From the NCBI GenBank assembly GCA_034359265.1, contig CP136896.1, forward strand, positions 37,500,001-37,564,000: a stretch of DNA of 64,000 bases. Direction: 5' to 3'. Position numbers and translations under genes: made by a program. Under the pieces are notes generated by a model, which was given only the letters and a program-made list of their open reading frames with translations, had not been told where the DNA came from and did not search any database. Source of the DNA: Canna indica (lineage: Eukaryota > Streptophyta > Magnoliopsida > Zingiberales > Cannaceae). Below are positions 11,441 to 22,821 of the stretch, piece by piece (within the stretch, counting starts at the first letter, position 1; each line of letters begins with the position of its first letter).

Positions 11441-11493
11441 TAGTCGTGGATTGAGATTTCATCATCTCCTCCACACCTTATCTCGGTCTTGAA

Positions 11494-12898
11494 ATGGCTC
11501 TAGAGTCGGTATCGTCTTTACCACCTAGGTTCGATGAGTCTAACTTTGGGCTTTGGAAGGGTAGAATGTACACTTTTCTAAAGACTCAAGGTTTAGGTGT
11601 TTTCAATATGGTAAAGATTAAATACATAGAACCTAAGGAAAATATGAATGCATGAACCCAAGAACAAATTTGCATGTTTGATTTAAATGCTAAAGCTACA
11701 AATTGCTTATTTTGTTCTTTGGAAAATAATGTGTTTGAAAAAATCATGCATTGTACTTCCGCTTTCGATATTTGGGCTACTTTAAATATGCTTTATAATT
11801 ATGCAAAAACCGAAGAGCTCAAAACATTTGATGAGGGGAGTGATGACAATTGTCATCCACCCAATACTAATATGGTTTTTGAAGCCCACGGTATCTCTAG
11901 TCATAAGAGCACAAGAAATCGGAAAAGGAAGGTGATTTGCCATGTGTGCAAAGAAAAAGGGCATGTAAGGAAAAATTGCCCTTCCATGAAGAGCAAGGCA
12001 AAGAAGAGGTCAACCACTTCTACATCATCATCATATTCGAATGAAGCATCCTCTTCCCATGGCTATGAAGCAAATTCAAAAGATTGCCTCATGGATACTA
12101 ATAATGTGGTAAAATCTTCCACTTCTAGTCATATTAAAATTATTGATAGTGATGATAATAGCTCTAATTCTTTAGGAATGTCTTATGATGAGCTATTAGA
12201 AGAATCTAAGAAGATGTATGCCATGCTCATAAAATCAAATAAGGAAAATAGAAAAATCAAGAAAGAAAACTTGAAGCTTGTCAATCATGTGCATGAGTTG
12301 AAGAGTGAAAATGAAAAATTGAAAACTAGCATGATTGATTCTTGCCATGATACATTAACTCTAGAAGTTAATGACTTGAAACATAAAAATGAAAATTTAA
12401 AGAATGAAAATAGCATGCTAAAAACCTCAATTGCATGCTATTCAAAGATCAATGAATGACTTGAAAAATGAGGTTGTTTGTCTAAATAAGAAAGTCAATA
12501 ATCTATCTAACAATTCATCTTCCAAGAATTCTAGAAATACAAATATTTCTTTCAAGAATGATTATGCACATCATGCTTCTCATATCAAGCATTCTACCAT
12601 TAAACCCCATGCTCAAAAGAAAAATGTATCTTTTAAGAATGCTCATGCTCATCCTAGTTCAAATGACAAACATTCTAAGAATAAATCTCATGTCCATAAC
12701 AAAAACAAAAAGAAATTTAATGGACATTGCTATTGTTGTGGTGTATTTGGGCATGCCATCTATGATTGTGCCTTTAAAATGAACCCAAGTGTTGTGAAAA
12801 CATTTTGGGTACCTAAGCCCAGTAATCCCCTAGGACCCAAAGGCATTTGGGTACCAAAGGTTTCTTCTCTTGTAGGGGGAGCCACCACACAAGGGTGA
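11494..12898 (+). pseudogene. Sirevirus-type gag, damaged
   Basis: Starting at ATG 11494, the N-terminus reads as a copia gag (PPRFDESNFGLWKGRMYTFL). A TGA at 11653-11655 replaces a tryptophan codon, judging from the related gag at 37616. The frame then runs to 12459 with a CCHC knuckle (CHVCKEKGHVRKNC) and a long lysine/asparagine-rich coiled coil (about 12190-12440), and shifts frame near 12440. The tail carries a second knuckle (CYCCGVFGHAIYDC) and two WVPK motifs, characteristic of Sirevirus gag. The product would package element RNA into particles. Pol is absent downstream. Confidence 0.87.
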
Positions 12899-15870
12899 AG
12901 AGAAGTAAAGAGTTGAAGTTGACCAAGAAATTGAAGGAATGATCCTTGCATGGTTGCAACTTCAAGATATCATGATGCCATAGGTATAAAAATTGGCATC
13001 AAAGTCTTTGGTATCATCTGCTATTCTCTCTTGATTTAATTAGTGTTGGAGTTTGATATATGTTTAACTTTAGTAGATTTTTCACGTTTGATAAAATTTC
13101 AAAAATGTTTTCGATTTTGATTTCCCGGTCTCTTCGGAGACCCTGGTGGCCTCTAATGGGCCTAAGCGACCTTGCGGTTCTAAATCGTAAGCACATTGTG
13201 GCCTTTCGGTTTTCAACCATTAGGAAGGGTTGGAGATCATATTTTTCATTCATTATTTTTGTGATCTTTAAAAATTCGTTTTGGTTTCATGATAATTCTC
13301 TTGAAACGAATTTATTGCTATCTAGCTTAGGTTAAAATTCTCAAATGAAAATTTCTATTTCACCTTTGCTATTTAGTATGCTAACTTGCTACTTATTGTA
13401 TCATTGTTCTACTAATGCTTTTTCGCTTGCAAGTTAACATTTATGTTAGTGGAAGGCTAAATAGAATATATTAGTTTGGTAAATTATCATGAAAAATGTA
13501 TAACTTTGATAAATTCAAAATCTAAGTGTTATACCTCATTGTTTAAGCTAAAATCATGTCTCTATACTCATGACTAGAATTGCATGTAAATCCTTGATTT
13601 CTCATGAGTAGGTAGAATTATGGCACTTAGGCAAACTTCATTAAATGAAACTTGTCCTAAGTTAGAACTTGTCATTAGAGACATTCTATTAAGTCCAAAC
13701 TAGTTAAACATGCTTAGAGATCTTATTTCTTAAATGTTTCACATTTTAGGATCTCTTAGATTCATTTTGATATCATGACACCTCATTTTAAATGAATCTT
13801 TATTATCTACCACAGGTTAAGGTTTTAAATGAAACTCTGCATTGAACCTTGCTATGTAGTAAGTTAGCTTGCTAAGTTGACATATTATTTCATTATGATA
13901 CTAATGAAGTCTACTTGCAAGTTAAGAATTGGAAAGCTATGCTATCTAGAAGAAAATGAAAAAGGAAATGAAAAAGGTTGGTCAAATTTTTAAAACTAAG
14001 GTATGGATTTAATTTTGGCAAGAATCTTAAATACAATACTTGAATTTTCATCTCTAATGATGTCTCTATACTCATGATTGTTTTTGCATGACAAGTATAT
14101 AAAATTTCATGAGTAGGAAAATATTTTGATAACTTAGGCAAATTTCATGATATCTTGATTGAATGAAACTTTCTCTAAGTTAAAACTCTTTAGAGACTTC
14201 ATTTTAAGTTAAAAATGAAATGAACATGTTTAGGTATACACATGATATGATTCTAGGTGTTCAATCTTGAAAATTCATGTGTAGTTGAAAATGTGATAAC
14301 TAGATCACATTAGAGGACTTAAACTTGAAAGGTTTGACCCAAGTCAACAAATTGACTTAGACATTTGATTTTAAGTCCAAACTTCATAAACATGTTTAGG
14401 AATATGTATGACATGTTTCCAAGCACTTAGAATGGAAAATTCATATGGATATGGATAAAATGACAATAGAGGTTAATTCATGATTACCTCTTTTGAACCT
14501 AGTTGACCCAAGTCAACAAGTTGACTTAAAGGTCTCATTTCCAATCCATATTTGAGAAACATGTTTAGATTTAATCATGTTAGGTATTCATAGGTTTAAA
14601 ATTTAAAAATCATGAGTAAATGTTAAGATTGAAACGTAGCAAGTTTCATAAAAACTAGTTTAGTTTCGAATGAAACCATGCTAGGTTGATATCTTGACTT
14701 AAGGACATAATTTTCATTTCAAACTTGACATATACTCTTTACATGACCATCATATGGTGTCATGAAAGTTTGAATGAAAATTGAAGAAGTTTTAAGAATA
14801 ACTGAAAATTTCAAAAAATACAATTTCAAACTTCAATTGGTATAAATTTCAGTTATTTCTAGAAAAAAATAGAAAAACCTTTTTTAGATGATTCTTGAAA
14901 CTATACTTTGAAAAATTTCAAAAAATTTCATCAAGAATCTAATTTAAAGTGAAAATTTGAAGTTGGAGTTTCAAAACACAAAGTATCATCCTTCTTGAAA
15001 CACAATCTTTCTGATACTTTGATTTTTCTTCAAAAACTTCAAGTAGAAACTCATGTACACCATTTGGATTCCATTTCAAATATCATTCACACAATTTCTT
15101 GAGTAAAACCATTCCTAGAAATGATTTTGATATCTTGTATGATAGATAGAAAAATCCATTTGTTTCATTGGAATCAATATAGGATGAAAAATGGACTTTG
15201 ATTTTTAAATTCATTTTGAGTTGAATCTTGATACATACATTTCAAATGATCATTCAACAATTGGTATCAATGTTCATTCAATATTTGGTATCAAAAATTT
15301 TCATCCAACAAATTAGTATTTCAAATCTTGAAGTATAGGTTGACCTAAGTCAACAAAGTGAATTAAAAATCTCATCCTAAGCCCAAACTTAATTCATAGA
15401 CTTACATTATCTCATGTTTGATGTCTAGATGCCTAAGTTTGAGAAAACATGAGTAGATAGCAAAACTTGAGACTTAGCATTTTCATAGTTTTCATGCTTA
15501 TGTCAAATGAAAACATGCTAAGTTCAAAATTTGATTAATGACATTAATTTCACTTCAAACTTGATATACATGATTTGAATGACCTTATCTTGATATTTTG
15601 AAAGTTTGAATGAAATCAAAAATGTCATGAAAAAGACAAACTATAACATTGGTATCAGACTTGAGTGCATACATGATTTAGGCTTGAATTCTATCTATTA
15701 CTTCTTGATATCATATATGATTTAAGTTGGTGACATGTTAATTACTTGTTTTCCATCCCTAAGGTTGAGATTGTCAAGTTTCATGAAAAATCCTTAGAGT
15801 CTCAACTTCATGAAAACTTATTTGTGTTTCATCCCTTTGAATAGATAGATATTTCTTGCCCTTTTTGGTT
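12899..15870 (+). other. Long non-coding internal region of the gag-only element
   Basis: About 3 kb of AT-rich DNA where pol should be. I see no protease, integrase or reverse transcriptase motif in any frame. Phrases such as 'gttgacccaagtcaacaa', 'aaacatgtttag' and 'ctcatgattg' recur with variation at intervals of roughly 200 bp (about 13540-15500), giving the stretch a worn tandem-repeat look. Its function, if any, is unknown. Confidence 0.7.
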
Positions 15871-16151
15871 GATGTCAAAAGGGGGAGAAAATTAGGAAAA
15901 ATCTGTAGAGAAAATATATGTCAAAAGGGGGAGAAATGCATAGTCAAAATGAGGAGAAATGTATAGTTAAAATGAGGAGAAAAGTATAGATAAATAGGGA
16001 GGAAAATATAGGAAATCCATGCATATAGATAGGGGGAGTTTATCTCATAGATATGCATGTTGATAGGGGGAGAAATCCCTTAGTTGATATCCTTATACTT
16101 AAATGTATATATTTTCTTAAGGATGTTTGTCATCGTCAAAAAGGGGGAGAT
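15871..16151 (+). repeat. Multiple polypurine tracts before the 3' LTR
   Basis: The sequence contains a series of purine-rich tracts: AAAAGGGGGAGAAA near 15880 and 15924, weaker GAGGAGAAA copies near 15950 and 15975, GGGGGAG near 16032 and 16068, and the final AAAAAGGGGGAGA ending at 16150, one base before the LTR. Repeated tracts of this kind are a known hallmark of Sireviruses. Only the last is placed to prime plus-strand synthesis at the LTR edge. Confidence 0.85.
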
Positions 16152-17603
16152 TGTTGGCTTTAGGTTTTCAACCTTAGCCTTAATCTCGGTTTTGATGGTT
16201 TTGATGATAACAAACATGACACTAATGATTTCATTGAGAATATATTTCAAGTTCCATTCAATTAGCGTTCGATGTCCTCGATCGGAAAAATCGGAGAAAT
16301 CAAAAATCGGAAGGACATTGATCGTCGCGCTCGGGTTCGTCGCGGAAATATCTTGAAGATCGACGAGTGCACCAAAGTCTCTTGGACGAGTCCAAAGATC
16401 AAGTCAAAAGCTCTCCAAGATGATGCTCGTTGAAAGCCAGAACCCGGAAACAAAGCACGGAAGAAACTAGGCTGAAAAATCAAATTCAGCCTAGGTTCAG
16501 TCGACCGAATGTAGGTAAAATTTGGCAGTAGCCATTCGGTCGACCGATGGAAGCCCAGAATGGGTAGTAGCTTAGGCGGTCGACCGAGCGATCGACCGAC
16601 CTACGAATAGCGCAAGACGCAATCACGTCGGTCGACCGATGGGTCGACCGAAGATCGCGGATCGCGCGATCTGCATCTGGCGGTCGACCAGTCGGTCGAT
16701 CGACCATAGGTAAAGTTGCAGTGGTCGAATGACCAGTCGATCGATGCTTCGACCGGCGCTTCGACCGACAGTCTGTAACGGATAGTTTTCTACCCGTTGA
16801 ACAGCCGTTGCTTCACGAGGGAATAAATACACCCTCAGATACTTCATTTAATCTTCTTCCCTTTATGTTACAGAATTTATTGAGCATTTAAAGAGGGATT
16901 TAAAGCCTTCCAAATGATCAATCGCGCGCGCTCTGCTTGTCCAGTGAGTTCCACTTCAAGCGCAAGTTCTTCCTCAACTCGAGAATTAAATCGAGTAGTT
17001 CGTCTTGACGAGTTGGAGGCATTGAAGGCTTGAGAAGAGCACTAATGCTTGGTTTATCCTTTAGCTCTTTTCAATTGTAATTTTACTATTATTTTAACTG
17101 TTTGATTTGTGCGTGTAAAGACCTTGTGTTAGGTCTTGTGTGTGGAGTGGTATCCTTAGTGAAAAGGAGTAAAGCCACTTGTGTAAACTCAGCGTTTACT
17201 AGGATTAGTCTAGTTGTCCCTTAGGTTGAGATGGGAAAGTGCTCTCAGTAGAAAGGCGGGATACTTCCGAGTGTGGGAGTGCTTTCGGTTGAAGAGCGGA
17301 GACTTTTTGGTGCAAAGTCCTCGTTGTAAGGGAAACTCTAATTAATCTAGTAAAACCTAGTTTGGAAATCCTAAGCGGGGTGCTTAGGTAGTGGAGTAGG
17401 CATTGGGGCCGGATCACTATAAAATTCCTGTGTTTGCATTGTTTCATTTGAGTGTGCTTAATTGGTTTTATAATCGCTTCCGCATTGAATCGACAAATCA
17501 TAAATTGCCTAATTGATCTAAGAAAATGATTAAATTGGAAATTAGGTAATTAATTTAGTAATCACGCTATTCACCCCCCTCTAGTGTCGCCATTTCGCCC
17601 ACA
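16152..17603 (+). mobile_element. 3' LTR of the gag-only Sirevirus-like element
   Basis: It runs from TGTTGGCTTTAGG to GCCCACA and is closely similar to the left LTR apart from small indels. Palindromes centred on GGTCGACC fill about 16495-16775. The TATA sequence AATAAATA (16822-16829) sits between GAGGG (16817-16821) and CCCTC (16832-16836). The Athila gag resumes directly after the terminal CA. Confidence 0.88.
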
Positions 17604-18585
17604 GGCACATGTTAGTGAGATGACCAGCGACGACACAAATCCCACACACTTTAACCTGTGATGTGTTTCCTACAACCAAATTCTAAACCATAGTAGTTAG
17701 ATGAGTAATTTTAGATTCAAGGGAGGATACATTCACCTCATTTACCCCTCTTGATGGTTCTTGCCGAAACCCAAATTGTTATGAATTGGCAGCCATGATG
17801 GAGATTAACTCCCTAGCGACTTGAGGAGTTTTGTTCACTATAGCCCCACCACTTGCTACATCCATCATCCTCCTTTCCATGGGTAGCAAACGTTCATAAA
17901 AATATTGGATTAGTAATTGTTCTGAAATACCATGTTGAGGGCAACTTGCACATAACCCTTTGAATCTTTCCCAATATTCATGTAGAGTCTCCGTGTCTTT
18001 TTGTTTAACTCCGCAGATTTCCCTCCTAATTCCAGCAGCTCGTGAAGCTGGAAAGAATTTGTCCAAGAACAGCCTTAGCAAATTTGTCCATGTGTTGATT
18101 GATCCAGGAGGAAGGTAGAACAACCACTCCTTGGCTGCATCTGCTAAGGAAAAAGGGAAGGCTCGCAGTTTGATTTGCTCATCAGATATCCTGTGTGGTT
18201 TCGTTGTTGAGCATACAACGTGGAATTCCTTCAAGTGCTTGTGAGGGCCTTCATTTTCAAGTCCTCAAAAAATAGGTAAGAGATGTATTAGTCCAGATTT
18301 TAATTCAAAGTTTACCTCTAGTTCTGGGTAAGTGATGCATAATGACGGCTGGTTGAAAGGTGCAGCAGCCAGTTCGCGCAAAGTTATATTATTTTTAGTC
18401 ATTTTTGCTTCTGGTTCTGCTTCTATCTCAGTGTTAAGGCGTGCCCATGTCTCGTCTGCTGTTGAAGATGAGGGTGCTGAAATGTGTTTACCTCGCTGTT
18501 GGGTCGCCTTTCTAAGACTTCCAGCAGTCTTCTTAATCTCAGGATCGTAGATGAGTTCTCCTGTGCGACCAGATCTGACCATCAA
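17604..18585 (-). pseudogene. N-terminal gag of the Athila-like element
   Basis: The minus-strand translation begins near 18585 and includes NNITLRELAAAPFNQPSLCI and FELKSGLIHLLPIF. A stop or frameshift near 18260 interrupts it, and it continues 18234-17779 with KEFHVVCSTTKP, EQIKLRAFPFSLADAAKEW, KFFPASRAAGIRREICG and LIQYFYERLLPMERRMMD. These are the core gag blocks of the Athila lineage. It ends where the Sirevirus-like element was inserted (17604), within a cysteine-containing motif completed on the far side at 9942. Confidence 0.88.
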
Positions 18586-18676
18586 TGTTAAGACGCGCCC
18601 ACGTCTAACCTATCTGGAATTTTCTTCCTGCACAGTCAAAACTGGTTAACAAAAGAATTAAAACTGATTATTATCA

Positions 18677-18694
18677 GTCCCCAGCAACGGCGCC
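18677..18694 (-). other. Primer-binding site, tRNA-Asp type
   Basis: The minus strand reads TGGCGCCGTTGCTGGGGA a few bases after the LTR end. TGGCGCCGTTGCCGGGGA-type sites are complementary to tRNA-Asp and typical of Athila elements. One base differs from that form. Confidence 0.88.
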
Positions 18695-18699
18695 AAAAT

Positions 18700-18770
18700 T
18701 TGATGGGTGTCGAATCCACCAAAAATAAATACCTACTTCTTGAGATTTTGTAGTCGTGACAAGTAGGGTC
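18700..18770 (-). mobile_element. Truncated 5' LTR of the Athila-like element
   Basis: Seventy-one bases match the left LTR (3290-3317 continued at 5830-5872) almost exactly and then stop at 'agtagggtc', where unrelated LTR sequence begins. It preserves the uninterrupted target of the solo LTR found in the other copy. Confidence 0.85.
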
Positions 18771-19545
18771 ATGCGAGTTTACAATGGTGGATTTAAGCCT
18801 TAACACCAAGGCAACCACCAACTCAATCAACCTAGCACTGTAGGTTTACCCAAACTCATATACAATGAAATAACAAGAAAATACAACACAAAATGGAGCA
18901 ATAAATCAAACAATAAAGTACTAGCTCCAAAACAAGATTCCTAGCTTCCTCTTGATGCATTTGATGATGAAACAATGAAGGTAAGGCTCAATCAAAGGGA
19001 TGAAAGGTGCAAATTAGGGTTATCACAAGATTGGCTCAATGAGGGCTTAGGATTGATCAAAAGAATGTCTCAAAGATAGTAGAAGTGATCAAGATAGGGG
19101 AGGAAGGCTCTCATGGCCTTATATTTATAGGCCACGAAGAGAAGAGAAAGCTCTCTCTTCTCAATGGGCGATTTTTTGCCCGTTACAGCCCGCCGATTGC
19201 TTGTCCGATCGATCGTCGGTCGACCGACCAAGTGATCGCCCGAGCGACCAGAGCATTCTGCCCATTCTGTGCAATGTTCGGTCGATCGAAATGCCGCTGG
19301 TCGACCGAATCAGGGCAGGGCAGTTTGGTTAGGCTAGATTTTCTGCTCGTTTGGGTTTCGTCTTTGCTAAGTCTACCTATATAACATTTAGTAACTTTAA
19401 AACATAAATATTATATAAGGATTACCCCCCATTTGAATTCAATAAAAATATCTAAAAAATCAAAATCCTTAAGAATCAAAATATAGTTTTTGGGGTATAG
19501 TACAAATTTCCAAAAAACGAAAATTCTCTAATCTCCCGAGTAAAT
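18771..19545 (-). mobile_element. Sirevirus-like LTR fragment, inverted
   Basis: Reverse-complement similarity to 35900-36400 is clear: 'ggtagccttggtgt', 'aaattcaccggtgtaaac' and the TATA and palindrome region. The minus-strand TATA box (CTATAAATATAAG) lies between TGGCCT (19114-19119) and AGGCCA (19129-19134). Palindromic GGTCGACCGA-type words lie at about 19200-19310. Both LTR ends are missing. Positions 19030-19545 align with 200-660. Confidence 0.7.
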
Positions 19546-21355
19546 TTTTCATCATATGCTGCATCTAGATTGTGATGAACCCATGAACCCGGGCAATTGA
19601 TTCCAAGGCCTTGATAAGATCATGCCAGTGAGACTTGGAATCTAGATGCCCCTGTTCTAAACGTTCCCAATCGTAGGATCACCAATTAGTGGATTGATGA
19701 TTCTGGATAGACTGGTGTACTTGGTACATGCCATATACGACAAGGGGTAGCTGATCTCACAGTTACCTATGAGTCGTCATTAATGTATAACTGCAGGTGC
19801 TCATTAGGGAATGAGTTCACTGGACGAACCTGCACGAGGAACATAGAATGGAATCCTTACATGAGTGTCAATAGGATGTTCCTCGGGTGATAGTAGGTGC
19901 AAGCAGTCCTTGGACCTGAGGTTGTCATGGTTACCTTGTGAGTGACAACCCATTGCTTTGGTTTTATCCTTACATAGCCCTCAGCGTCATGTGCAGGGTA
20001 TTACTGGGCATGGAGAAACATTCATGGAGGTAGGTGAGCAACCAACATGGAATCAGTTACTCCTACTGAGAGGAGATAGTATCCTATGTGTCCTTGCAAG
20101 TGTCGACTCGGGAATCTCTGGCTAGAGTAGACATGAAAATCAGGAAGATGTTTTTGACATTTTAGTATTGAGATGACATATTGGCGGCTAGAATAGATAT
20201 GAATCAACATTAGGGTTTGACACTTTATCCATACCCTAGCCGACTTCAGGACGTTGTAACCGAGAGACTTAGTTGCACAGTAACTAATCACCGAAGGGCG
20301 TTCGATCCCTATAGATTGAACCTCACATTGTCCGGGTAGTTATGACACATTCCTAGACACCAATCTTGACTTGTGAGTGGAGTCTCTCAAAACCACACTG
20401 AAGGGGTTTAGTGGTGGCTCGTAAGATTCAAATAGAAGTCGTTCTATCGGAATCGATTCTCCGTTATGCACAACTCACTACTGGCTTAGTGTGAGGCCCA
20501 ATGGGTCACACACAACATGTTAACCTTGTAACGGACCTTATGAGATAAAGTTCGAATGTGGCACTATATGTCTACTAGCATGGACATGCTGCAACACGAT
20601 CACGGATCTCCTAAACGGACATGATAAGAAAGATGTTTTCTATAGGAACGAATACGCGAGGAAGGAGTTCCTCGGTAACCCAAATTTGTAGGGCATCCCT
20701 AAATTGTAGGGATTGGCACATGATAAATAGATGGCCTAACCTCCTTTGAGAGGCATTAAGTAAATTGGTTAGAGATCTTGGAGAGGAGCAAAGGCTTTGA
20801 CGCTTGAGAAGCTTCTTGAAGAACAAGATTCCAAAGAGCCCCTCTTGATCTCCATGGGTGGCTAGCCATCAAGCTCCTCCTTCTCGGGTTTGTGAAGCCA
20901 ATTTGGAGGTCTCTTCCTCTTGGGTGTGTCATCTCCTTCATCTTCTTGGAGGAGTCCAAGGAGGACAGCAAGGTATTCCTTCATCTTCCTCCTAGTTTCA
21001 TAGTTTTCTCATTCCCTTTTCCTTCCTTTTGGTGCTCGGTTCTTGGTGGAAGGGCCGGCTTTACCTTGCTGTGTTTCGGGGTTGAGATTCCCTCTTCGTT
21101 GAGCCACAACGGGTCTTGGTGTTCACTGTCCCTTGGTTACGAGGCACTTGGGAGGACCTTCCTTGGAGGACGTGCACTTGGATGTCTTGAAACGGGGATA
21201 GGAGCAGGCTTACCATCCACGGTATAAGGTATATCTTCTCCTTCTACTCGTAGATTGAATTCCTTAAAGATTGCTAAAGTTGATCGCTGGTTTCGGGATG
21301 GTTTGTATTTTTTAAAAATCATTTTTTCCCCTGTGCTTCTTCTTTGATCGCAACA
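19546..21355 (+). mobile_element. 5' LTR of the pol-less copia relic
   Basis: Similar throughout to 56860-60308 (without that copy's insert) and to 48703-50064. It ends GATCGCAACA and is followed by the primer site. The TATA box found in the other copies (TATAAATAGATGG) is reduced here to 'gataaatagatgg' (20721 onward) by a deletion joining 'ggcacat' to 'gataaat'. Confidence 0.82.
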
Positions 21356-21356
21356 G

Positions 21357-21369
21357 TGGTATCAGAGCC
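21357..21369 (+). other. Primer-binding site, initiator tRNA-Met type
   Basis: TGGTATCAGAGCC begins two bases after the terminal CA of the LTR. It is complementary to the 3' end of initiator methionine tRNA. Confidence 0.9.
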
Positions 21370-22821
21370 ACATTTACCATTTTTTTTGGAATTTTATTAC
21401 ACATTATTGTTGCGTTTACGAACCGTTCACTCCCTAAGCGTCATGCTGCCCGGTTTTTTTTTTCGGGGGTTCATGAGTCGTTCTTTTGGCTCCATGATTC
21501 ATGCAATGAATCGGGGTGGTAGCCTACTGTCCAAACTTGTCTTGGACAGATTTCAAACTCAAGAACCCCATGGGTTCATTGTTGAACAGCCCCGAAAACT
21601 GAAATCTTCAACATGTGTTGTTTGGATCGTTTTCGGTGGAAATGTAACCCGATTAGCACATTTTCGGATTATGTTTTTTCCTTTCTTTTTCTTAGTTGTT
21701 AAGATGCATGAAAGGATGGTTATGGATGAACCCTATGTGTTGTGACTGTGTGTAAAACGTGGTTGTGTTGATTACTTGTAAATTTATGAAATTTCAACAT
21801 TGTAACTTTTGAATAGGGCCTATGTACCCCTGCATTGTAACAAACCTTTCCCCATGGGTTGTTTGGGGTCTTCTTCTTTTAGTTTTGTAAAATTAGAAGT
21901 TAAGGGGCAGATTCACGACGAGCACGCTTGCTGCCCTATTTTGGTGCGCGCGTGGAGAGGAGGTGTTTGGCGCCATGATGATGACGACTTGAACCCCGGG
22001 AAGACACTGATGGAATCGACAACCTTCAAGATGTTTTTGGGCAGCGCCTCGGCAAGTCGGATCTCCATAAAACCCTAGGATGATGGCCTTGTTTCGCCTG
22101 GTGGCTCCAGTGGAACCCTTAGAACATCCATAATCATCCTTATTAACTTTATGCTTTTATTTATTGCTTTTGCATCAATTGTTGATAGCTTAGATAATTA
22201 TAATTGCATGAAGAAACCCTCCAATAATATTGAGTCCGAATGGCTAAGATATTAAGAATATCGGTCACATCTTCCATCGTTAGGAGGTGCAAGTGTGTCT
22301 ATTTGTCACAAAGGGTTTGTTGTGCAAACACAAGGCCTTCTTGTGATGATAGACACGTTGCATCTCATATGGCACAAACCCTTGTGTCTCTACTACTAGC
22401 TTGAACGTGACTTGCCTTGTTGAGAAAACTCAAGGGTGGTTGTTTTCTCGCTAGGGTAAACGGATGATAGATCTGACTCAACTAGGGCTCCTTGGTTTGT
22501 TGTGCAAACTCAAGATCATGGTAACCCTAGAGGCAAAACTTGATGGAAGTCGCATAACGATGTGATCGGTAAACAGTTACCTACCCATGGACCTATTAGG
22601 GTTTGTCGTGTTAAATGCGAGACCCGAGTAGGAGAAGTGGGGTTCCATCTTCCCCTAAGAGAGTCTACCAACGAGGGCTGACCGCTTCGCAATTGGAGGG
22701 TTATTTGGGAGCCGTAAAAATTAGTTAGAGACATGATAAATTAAAAGACCTTAGTAATCATGCATATAGAATGGTAGCTCATGTTTGTTTTTACTTTTCC
22801 TTGTAGCATTTCATTATCGCC
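21370..22821 (+). other. Long leader of the copia relic
   Basis: This 1.45-kb untranslated leader is shared with the related copy at 50079-52100. An open stretch of about 130 codons (21344-21745) is also open in that copy, with roughly 80 per cent identical residues over the shared part by eye. It has no recognised domain and starts inside the primer site, so translation is doubtful. The phrase 'ttgtgcaaac' and other short words recur at 22318-22510. Confidence 0.6.

Larger units (their letters stand above)
9943..17603 (+). mobile_element. Complete gag-only (non-autonomous) Sirevirus-like element
   Basis: The element has two similar LTRs (9943-11426, 1484 bp; 16152-17603, 1452 bp) that begin TGTTGG and end CCCACA. 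An initiator-Met primer site follows the left LTR and a polypurine tract precedes the right one. The only coding sequence is a damaged gag (11494-12898) with two CCHC knuckles and WVPK motifs of Sirevirus type. The following 3.2 kb has no protease, integrase or reverse transcriptase. It is inserted in the Athila-like gag. The site duplication is imperfect (ggctt on the left, ggcac on the right). The layout resembles elements described as TR-GAG, but with a Sirevirus gag. Confidence 0.88.
3290..18770 (-). mobile_element. Athila-like gypsy element lacking RT and integrase
   Basis: Read on the minus strand, the order is 5' LTR remnant (18770-18700), tRNA-Asp-type primer site (18694-18677), gag (18585-17604 and 9942-9300), aspartic protease (9299-8619), a 1.6-kb stretch with no coding sequence, polypurine tract (6993-6979) and 3' LTR (6978-3290). 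The gag and protease motifs match the Athila lineage. No reverse transcriptase, RNase H or integrase motif is present between protease and polypurine tract, so it could not have moved alone. It hosts two clean insertions: a solo gypsy LTR in the 3' LTR and a gag-only Sirevirus-like element in gag. The 5' LTR is cut after about 70 bp. Confidence 0.85.

Noticed and set aside
13060..13335. 91-codon plus-strand frame after the Sirevirus-like gag as a small accessory gene
   Set aside because: Low-complexity hydrophobic sequence in AT-rich non-coding DNA, with no homologous frame in the sister element.
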